DNA of 64,000 nt from positions 28,552,203 through 28,616,202 of the forward strand of contig CM055312.2 of NCBI GenBank assembly GCA_029255685.2, read 5' to 3'. This document shows, piece after piece, positions 56,331 to 64,000 of this stretch. Origin of the DNA: Silene conica (lineage: Eukaryota > Streptophyta > Magnoliopsida > Caryophyllales > Caryophyllaceae). Positions within the stretch are counted from its first letter, which is position 1; every line of letters begins with the position of its first letter. Both the position numbers and the translations under genes were made by a program. The notes under the pieces are model-generated. The model was given only the letters and a program-made list of their open reading frames with translations. It searched no databases and was not told where the DNA came from.

Positions 56331-58272
56331 GCTCGGCCCGCGATCGGTCAAGACATACTTTATAGGCTATCCAAAGGGAACTTTTGGTCATTACTTCTAC
56401 TCGCCAACCGAACAACGTGTTTTTGTTGCGGCCAGTGCGACTTTCTTAGAAAAAGAATTTCTCGAGAACAAGTCGAGTAATAGAACCTTCGATTTATCGG
56501 AGGTTCAAGAACCAACTACCGAGCAACCATTGGAGGAAACAGTTCCTTCAACCGAGGCTGCGGTAGATATTCCTGAGGAACCTAGGAGGTCGGGAAGAGT
56601 CTCCATTCCTCCGGACAGATACATTAGTATGGTCGAGGAACATGATATGGATGACGTCTTACTCCTAGAGGGTAATGAACCCTCAACCTATAAGGGTGCC
56701 ATGACCAGTTCTGACTCAAAGCTATGGCTAGAAGCCATGCAATCCGAGATGGACTCCATGTATGAGAATAACGTGTGGGATCTTGTGGACCTACCTGCAA
56801 AGGTGCATCCCCTTCAATGCAAATGGCTTTACAAAATAAAGCATGCCGTGGAAGGTAAACAAGACATCCATAAGGCAAGACTAGTTGCTAAAGGTTTCAC
56901 CCAAGTGTCAGGCTTGCACTACGATGAGATCTTTGCACCCGTAGTCATGCTACGTTCCATTCGGATTATCTTAGCGATAGCCGCATTTCATGACTATGAA
57001 ATATGGCAAATGGACGTTAAAACCGCCTTCTTAAACGGTTATTTGGAGGAAGAGTTGTACATGGTACAACCCGAGGTTTTTATTGATCCAGAACATCCTA
57101 AGAAGGTTTGCAAGCTTAAGCGTTCCATCTATGGACTTAAGCAAGCATCACGGAGGTGGAATCATCGCTTCGACAAAGTGATAAAAGAGAATGGATTCGT
57201 CCGATCAGTCGAGGAACCATGTCTCTATATCAAGTCGAGTGGGAGCAAGATTGTATTCCTAGTACTGTATGTCGACGACATACTCTTGATTGGGAATGAC
57301 ATACCTCTCCTGTCTTCGGTTAAAGCATGGTTGAAAAACCATTTCCAGATGAAAGATCTGGGAGAGGCACAAAGAATTTTGGGCATCCGTATCTACAGGG
57401 ATAGATCACGACGGATGTTGTCTCTCAGTCAGGAGTCTTACATAGATAAGATTCTAGAGAGATTCAGCATGACGAACTCCAAGAAAGGGTTCCTTCCTAT
57501 GACTACTGGGCTTCACTTGAGCAAGTCTCAAGCAGCTAAGACATTGGAAGAGAAAGAGCGCATAAGTCGGATTCCTTATGCTTCGGCAATAGGATCGATC
57601 ATGTATGCCATGATATGCACACGTCCAGACGTTGCATATGCATTGAGTATGACCAGTCTATTCCAAGCTCATCCAGGTGAACAACACTGGATGGCCGTGA
57701 AAAACATTCTTAAGTACCTACGGAGGACTAAAGATTGGGGATTGACTTATGGAGGCGACTCAACGCTCTGCGCCACGGGTTAAGCAGATGCTAGCTTCCA
57801 AACGGATCGAGATGACTCGAAATCTCAGTCTGGATTCGTTTTTACTCTTAATGGCGCTGCTGTCAGCTGGAAAAGTTCTAAACAGAGTGTTACAGCAGAT
57901 TCTACGACTGAGTCCGAGTACTATGCCGCCTCAGAAGCAGCTAAGGAAGCAATATGGATGCGTCAATTCTTACAAAGACTATCAGTAGTGCCTAGTTCGA
58001 ATGACCCAATCACCGTTTATTGTGATAATAAAGGTGCCATCTTCCAAGCTAAGGAGCATAAGTCTAGCAACAAGGCTAGACATGTACAACAGAAAGCTCA
58101 TCTAATCAGAGATTACGTGGAGCAAAAGGAGATTTTCATTGATAAGATCGCTACGGATGACAACATAGTTGATCCTCTCACTAAAGCTAAGCATTACCAC
58201 GTGATAAGCATGAAGGGCACATTCATTCCATGGGAATTAGATGTGTTCCTAAGTTGTAGTACTCTTTTATGA
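56331..58272 (+). pseudogene. E12: Copia pol fragment (integrase end, reverse transcriptase, RNase H)
   Basis: The Copia frame begins inside the integrase C-terminal region (RSVKTYFIGYPKGTFGHYFY) and runs to 58272 with one in-frame TAA at 57781 and no frameshift. Motifs: RRSGRVSIPPDRY linker, [63 protein letters not shown] (catalytic YVDD), MICTRPDVAYA. After the stop come [46 protein letters not shown] and DPLTKA of RNase H. The TAA falls where Tyr is usual. The 5' LTR, gag, protease and most of integrase are missing. The upstream part of the same frame (56158-56330) is only a shadow of E11 gag. Confidence 0.88.
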
Positions 58273-59121
58273 ATTCATGTAATAATTCATTTTCTCGTGT
58301 ACTCTATTCAACCTCATTGTTATGATATATAATGTTTTGTTTTTCATGTGGAATTGTACGCCAATTTTGAACACCACAAAGTGAACTGAATAACATTACA
58401 TCGTATTAGTCCTTGATTACCCACTTGAGCTGATAACTCAGGTAATCATTTTGTGACGTTGGTTGATGGTGGGTTCAACGAGCCATAAGTCATGCGGATG
58501 ACTGACCAATCACAAAGGCGAGTTATACGGATATCTCGTAGGACACCCCGTGACAACGTTATGGAGTCCTAAATGTTTTATAACATTGGGTGCCAGGTCG
58601 TGGATAGGACCTCCATAGTGTTCCTTAGAGTCGAGTCTTTTGACTTTCAACTTTCTCTTGAGATTAAGGCAGATTTTGGGTAACTTTGGTTTCTTTCCCA
58701 CGGTCATCGTAACAGGGGCCAAGAGGATTTTTTCTGGGTTATTTCATGCTGCGCGATATCGGTAGGATTCGAGTTGAGGGAAATATCCAAACCCTTATCA
58801 GGATTTTATCATTTCTCAGGGCCACTCGAGGAGTAGTAACTGAAATGCATGGCCATGCTCGAATACAGATTCGTTTTATCAGTTAAGTTACTCTCTAGTC
58901 GGGGAAACCATTCTTGATACAGATCGCTTGTGAGATACGACCTTTGCGAATGCGGATTTGGAAATTGTCTTACATTGAGTGGGAGAAATTTTAAAAGGAT
59001 ATGAGAATCGGTTATCACACCTACACTTGTACGGACAAGTGGGAGTTTGTTGGAGCTTGTGTCCTCCACATGTAGTGTGATAACGTCATTGCACATACCC
59101 TTGTACGGACAAGTGGGAGAT
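58273..59121 (+). mobile_element. E12: spacer and duplicated polypurine tract
   Basis: Non-coding spacer between Copia pol and the 3' LTR. TTGTACGGACAAGTGGGAG followed by a TTGTTGG-type LTR start occurs twice, at 59027 and 59101, 74 bp apart. The second copy leads into the full LTR. Short complementary stretches GTTATCACAC and GTGTGATAAC flank the first copy. Confidence 0.75.
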
Positions 59122-60110
59122 TGTTGGGGCTGGTGTCCTTGATAATTAAGTACAATGACTTATTAAATCTCTTTAAGGATCACAAGGGCATACTTCAGTA
59201 TTATTACCAGTTGATCCACGTTTATCAATAACGGTTGGCTTGCTAGATAAGTTTGACGTTATTGTCATACGGATGGCGGTGATCAACTGGTCCCTATACG
59301 TCACACCTATAGGACACGTTTGAGAGATGTGAAGGTATGAAAATACAGTCACATTTATGCCGAATACGACTAAACAGTTAGTCAGAGGTATTGACAATTA
59401 AATTAGTCAATAAGATGTTGAGATTATTATTTAATACGGATTAAATAATTTTAGCTAATACGGATTACATGATTAATTCGTAAAATTAAATATAAGCAGT
59501 TATATTTAATTAAATATTGATTTCGCGTATTAATATAAACAGTTATATTAATTTGGGTAATTATACAATATCGTAATTTTATCAGACCATTATTAATACA
59601 TCGACTGCATTAATATCTGATAACACGTATGCGATTTATAATAAAAATCCCGCAAATAATATTTAGCAAAACGGGTCGAATCATGCAAAGGAATAAGGTA
59701 AGAGTGGAGAAAGCCCACTCTTACCCTAATTCGGCCGACCCACCCTAAGTGCTACATAAGGCTAAGTGCTACATAAGGAGAGTCCTTATCCTTATGTCAG
59801 TAACTGTTGAATCACAATTCTCACAATTAGGGTTTTGAGAGCATTCTTCTCCCAAAACTCAGATCTCACATCTAAAACCTCAATAGCTCTCCCTATATTG
59901 CAAGGCAGTTGGAGAGGATTTCTAGCACACGCGGCATCGTCTCAATCTAAGTCTTGGGTGCAAGTTATAGGAGGGAATTTGTGTTAATTCCTGTTCTTTG
60001 GCCTTTCGCACAAGGACTAAAGGTTGTACTCTATTCATGTTTTATTTATCTTATGACTATAATCACAACTGTAATTTTCTTCATAATCCTGCAAGTTTAG
60101 GGCGAATACA
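59122..60110 (+). mobile_element. E12: 3' LTR
   Basis: Begins TGTTGGGGC after the polypurine tract GTGGGAGAT. The end is placed near 60110 because Gypsy coding sequence of E11 has resumed by 60130; no partner LTR is available to fix it. A short open frame at its end (59998 onward) only becomes meaningful where E11 starts. Confidence 0.65.
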
Positions 60111-60129
60111 TGATTTATTCCCCACATTG

Positions 60130-62895
60130 GGACCAAAAGAGATGGAAGAATTGAAAAAGCAACTGGATGAATTGGCTGAGAAGGGATTCATCCGGCCTAG
60201 TGTATCGCCCTGGGGAGCACCAGTACTTTTTGTGAAGAAGAAGGACGGAAGTCTGAGACTCTGTGTTGACTACTGAGAGCTGAATAATGTGACTATTAAG
60301 AACCGTTACCCGTTGCCAAGAATCGATGATCTGTTCGACCAGTTGAGTGGAGCCGGAGTTTTCTCAAAAATTGATCTGAGGTCGGGTTATCACCAATTGA
60401 GGATTAAGGATGAGGATATTCCCAAGACCGCGTTTAAAACGAGGTATGGCCACTACGAATTTGTGGTCATGCCGTTCGGGTTGACTAATGCACCAGCCGT
60501 ATTCATGGATCTGATGAACCGGGTATTCAGTCCGTACCTGGATAAGTTCGTGGTTGTATTTATCGACGACATCTTAGTATATTCCAGGAATAAAGAAGAG
60601 CATGGAGAACATCTGAGAACCGTGTTGAAAACTCTAGAGGAGAATGGGTTGTACGCAAAGCTAAGTAAGTGCGAATTCTGGTTGGAGAAGGTTGCCTTTT
60701 TGGGTCACGTAATTTCCAAGGAAGGGGTGTCCGTGGACCCTAGCAAGATTGAAGCAGTGACCAGGTGGCAAAGCCCGAAGAATGTGGGAGAGATCCGAAG
60801 TTTCCTGGGATTAGCTGGGTATTACCGAAGGTTTGTCAAAGATTTCTCAAAATTAGCCAAGCCTTTAACATCATTGATGAGGAAGGAGAATCGTTTCATT
60901 TGGGATGAGAGTTGTGAGAAGGCGTTCTTGACTCTTAAAGAACGTCTGACAACAGCTCCTATCCTTGCCTTGCCAGAGGGGAGTGATAACTTCGAGGTGT
61001 ATACCGACGCTTCTAAGAATGGGCTAGGATGTGTATTAATGCAGAATGGGAGGATGATCACTTATGCTTCCCGACAGCTAAAGACATATGAAGAGAATTA
61101 TCCTACTCATAACTTGGAGTTGGGGGCTGTGGTTTTCGCACTGAAATTGTGGCGTCATTACCTGTACGGGGCCACGTTTAAAGTGTTTTCCGACCACAAA
61201 AGCTTGAAGTACATCTAAACCCAGCGGGAATTGAATATGAGGCAGAGGAGGTGGATAGAGTTAATTGGTGACTACGATATGCAGATTGTCTATCATGAGG
61301 GCAAGGCTAATGTGGTTGCTGATGCCTTGAGTAGGAAATCCGTTCACGCCTTGAGTAGTGCCAGATCAAGGGTAAGGCTGCTCAGTGAGTTGAGTGAAAT
61401 GGGAATTTACATGATACAAAAAGGAGGAACTCCGAGTGATCTGACAATAGAACCGGAATTGTATGGAGAAATCAGGGAATTGCATAAAGGAGACTTGATG
61501 ATTCAGAAGTGGCAAAAAATGATCGAGGGAAGTGGTAGTGGGACCGAATCCAAATTCAGTGTCCATGCTGATGATAGCCTGAGATTCAGTGGGAGATGGT
61601 GTATACCAGATAATGACGAATTGAAAAAGAAAATCATAACTGAAGCTCATGCTACGCCTTATTCCGTTCACCCAGGGGGTGATAAACTGTACAAAGACCT
61701 CAAGAAGACTTTTTGGTGGCCCAACATGAAAAAGGAAGTTGCCGAGTTTGTGTCACGATGTTTGACATGTCAGAGGGTAAAAGATGAGCACAAGAGACCT
61801 CAAGGAAAGATCCAGTCACTAGATATACCTGAGTGGAAGTGGGAGAATATTTCAATGGACTTCATCGTGGGGTTGCCTCGGACTCAGAGGGGAAACAATA
61901 TGATTTGGGTAATAGTGGATCGACTGACCAAGTCCGCCCACTTTATTCCAATGAAAGACACATGGAGTAAGGCTGAATTGGCGAAGTCATATATGCAGAA
62001 TGTAGTCAAGTTGCATGGCATTCCCAAGGATATTGTTTCCGATCGTGACTCGAGGTTTATTTCTAGATTCTGGCAAGAGCCGCAGACCGCGGTGGGCACA
62101 CAATTAAAGTTGAGCACCGCTTTTCATCCTGCTACAGATGGTCAGACGGAAAGGACCATCCAGACTTTGGAAGATATGTTGAGAGCTTGTGTACTGGAGT
62201 TCGGGGGATCATGGGAAGAACGGTTGGGGCTGATAGAATTCTCGTATAATAATAGCTACCATGCTAGTATTGGAATGGCCCCTTTTGAGGCTTTGTATGG
62301 GAGGAAGTGTCGGAGTCCTGTATGTTGGGATGATCGCGCTGATGCAGTGGTTCTAGGTCCAGAGATGATCTAGGAGATGGTTGAGCAAGTTCAGATAATC
62401 AGACAGAAGATGCGGGCTGCCCAAGAGAGACAGAAGAGTTACACAGATCTCAAGAGGAGTGATATTTCATTTGAGGCAGGGGAGAAAGTACTGCTAAAGG
62501 TATCTCCAATGAAGGGGGTAATGAGATTCGGAAAGCGTGGCAAGCTCAGTCAGAAGTTTATCGGACCATTTGAGATTTTGGACAGAGTTGGAGAGGTGGC
62601 GTATCGATTAGCTTTGCCTCCAGCTCTATCCAAAGTCCATAATGTGTTCCATGTTTCGCAACTAAGGAGATATGTGAGTGACCCCACGCATGTGTTGAAC
62701 CATGAAGAAATTGAGGTAGATGAACAACTTGCCTATGCGGAGGTTCCAAAGGAGATTTTGGATCGAAAGATTCGGAAGACTCGGAATGGAGAGACAGTGT
62801 TGGTGAAGGTCTTGTGGACCAATCACAACACGGAGGAAGCTACTTGGGAGTCGGAGGCGTCCATGAAGGAACGCTACCCGCAACTGTTCGCTTGA
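60130..62895 (+). pseudogene. E11: chromovirus-like Gypsy pol with three in-frame stops
   Basis: One frame runs from [12 protein letters not shown] to the natural end PQLFA, broken only by TGA (60274), TAA (61216) and TAG (62371). Reverse transcriptase: [19 protein letters not shown], then VDY-stop-ELN, where RELN is expected and CGA changed to TGA would explain it, and [12 protein letters not shown]. RNase [16 protein letters not shown], then [10 protein letters not shown] just before the second stop. Integrase: H-H-C-C finger (HATPYSVHPG ... CLTCQ), catalytic Asp in SMDFIVG, Asp in VSDRDSRF, Glu in GQTERTIQTLED. The C-terminal part with VLWTNHNTEEATWE resembles the chromodomain-like tail of Tekay/Del elements. 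The missing stretch before 60130 (protease) was lost with the E12 insertion. Confidence 0.9.
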
Positions 62896-63043
62896 GGTAA
62901 GTTACGAGGACGTAACTCTTTTTTTTTAGGGGGGTAGAATGTAACATTTCATGTTTAGCGTGTTGAAGTCTTGTTGTGGGTATGTTCGTGATCGTTATGA
63001 GTGGGTGAACTTCGGGACGAAGTTCATTTTAAGGGGGGAAGAT
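62896..63043 (+). other. E11: two hairpin plus polypurine-tract modules
   Basis: First module: AGTTACG-AGGA-CGTAACT (62900-62917), then AGGGGGG, then TGTAACATTTC (62940), which looks like an LTR start. Second module: TGAACTTCG-GGA-CGAAGTTCA (63006-63026), then AAGGGGGG, then the LTR. They are about 105 bp apart, and both have the layout seen once in E1 and E7. Confidence 0.8.
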
Positions 63044-64000
63044 TTTAATAACCCGTTTTAGTATCCAACTTATTCGATGGTGACGGGTTATTCGTTAAAT
63101 AATTGAAGGCTTTCGAATAATTTAAGTGTGCAATATACGTTTAAGTTACGACATCTATTTTATGTTTAAACTAAAAATTGATATTTTGATCAAGTTAGGG
63201 GTTTGTGTTGCCAAGGGGATTCGATCTTGAGACCTTTAGCACCATAACACGGGCCTCGATAAGCGTGCAACTCAGTTATGAAATCAGCCCACACGTTTTT
63301 TTTTAGTTTGCTAAACCTAATTACACACTTTAGCATGCCGTCATATTTAAGCTCCTGTTCTGAGCTTTGTCTACCCTAATTACATACGAACACCTCATAC
63401 ATCCTCTGCCGTCATACCAAAGTTCGGATAGGAGTTGAGCACGGTGGTCTTAAGGCGGGCTAGTGGTGGTCGACTAGGGTCTGAAGTAGGTATGTCGTTC
63501 TGCGTTTCTGTTCTCATTGCTTGTCCTCCTGTGTTTAGGTATTATTTCGATCTGGTATATGGTGTCATCAAGGTCTGTTTTTCACATATATACGATCTAT
63601 GCTTTTGAGAGTCGTGTCCTGACCCTAGTTCCGTTCTTGTCAACCACCTAGAGTCATGGTGGGCAAGGTTGTACACCGCTTGTCACCACGGTAATGTTGT
63701 TGTTATAATCAGAACTAATCATACTCGGTTTTTACAGAACTCTTTCGTTGTCTGTTTTGAGTCGCGTGTGTAAGTAAAAAGGGGGTAGTAAGTCTGGGGT
63801 TGTCAAGGGAGTATACTGGTGGTTGTCGTGGTGGTTACCAACGTCGGTGTCAGCGTCCTTAGGGGCGTTCGTTCCTTATGCTGATCACAGTTTCAGGGTA
63901 TGCTAGTGCTGGGGGTGTATTGGGGGTGGTACCATCGGTGACTCGGGGGAGGTCAGTCCAATGGTACCACCGTGGTTTGAGAGGCGAGTGTCAGGGATGG
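63044..64000 (+). mobile_element. E11: 3' LTR, partial (runs off the window)
   Basis: Begins at about 63044 (TTTAATAACCCG) after the second polypurine tract. From 63768 it matches the 5' LTR. Full length would be about 2.17 kb if it ends like the 5' copy. Confidence 0.85.
63190..63310 (-). mobile_element. Possible tRNA-related SINE remnant inside the E11 LTR
   Basis: On the minus strand an A-box-like stretch (CTGAGTTG, near 63270) is followed about 55 bp later by a B-box-like GATCGAATCC (near 63212). The GGTCTCA lead-in is also present in the SINE at 2264-2501. No tail or target duplication was found, so it may be chance or an old part of the LTR. Confidence 0.3.

Overview
This is plant nuclear DNA, probably from a eudicot. 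It holds one intron-containing aquaporin gene in a dense pile of nested plant-type LTR retrotransposons, with MITEs, a SINE and Helitron ends. There are no bacterial-style operons, and I found no tRNA or rRNA genes. The species cannot be named from the sequence.

Layout, with working names E1-E12 for the LTR elements. 1-7271: E1, a minus-strand non-coding Gypsy-type element whose two LTRs are almost identical, carrying a SINE. 7272-13450: E2, a SIRE-like Copia element that E1 cut open. 13451-15118: E3, a minus-strand LTR with an Athila-type primer site. 15375-24416: E4, a gag-only, non-autonomous element with the same primer site. Its 5' LTR is split by E5, a complete solo LTR (15509-18517). 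26056-30631: a minus-strand NIP-type aquaporin gene. Its second exon is broken by a Harbinger-like MITE, and its second intron holds a hAT-like MITE and a Helitron end. 31325-33617: E6, a decayed minus-strand Copia element. 33618-37486: E7, the 3' end of a Gypsy element. 37611-38707: two Helitrons. 38708-44409: E8, a Gypsy element of the same LTR family as E5, interrupted by E9 (44410-51251, Athila-like), which is itself interrupted by E10 (51252-53261, minus-strand Copia). 53262-64000: E11, a chromovirus-like Gypsy element into which a 5'-truncated Copia, E12 (56331 to about 60110), is fused.

The most interesting signal is inside the LTRs. The LTRs of E5, E8, E1 and E7 carry tandem arrays of hairpins in which the loop sequence is constant and the stem differs from copy to copy, with both arms changing together. 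E1 has five copies of an identical 14-nt loop, each closed by a different stem. E5 and E8 have about ten each around a 24-nt loop. E3, E4, E9 and a second block in E5/E8 show the reverse design, constant palindromic arms with variable loops. A further covarying hairpin sits 7-11 nt before the polypurine tract in three Gypsy elements. This looks like selection for nucleic-acid structure, or like a palindrome-correcting copying mechanism; I do not know of a description of it.

Most element genes are dead. In E4, E8, E11 and E12 they are broken mainly by in-frame stop codons rather than frameshifts, most of them explicable as C-to-T changes. E2 pol and the gag-pol of E9 keep long open frames, but E2 lacks its 5' half and E9 lost the end of its integrase and part of RNase H.
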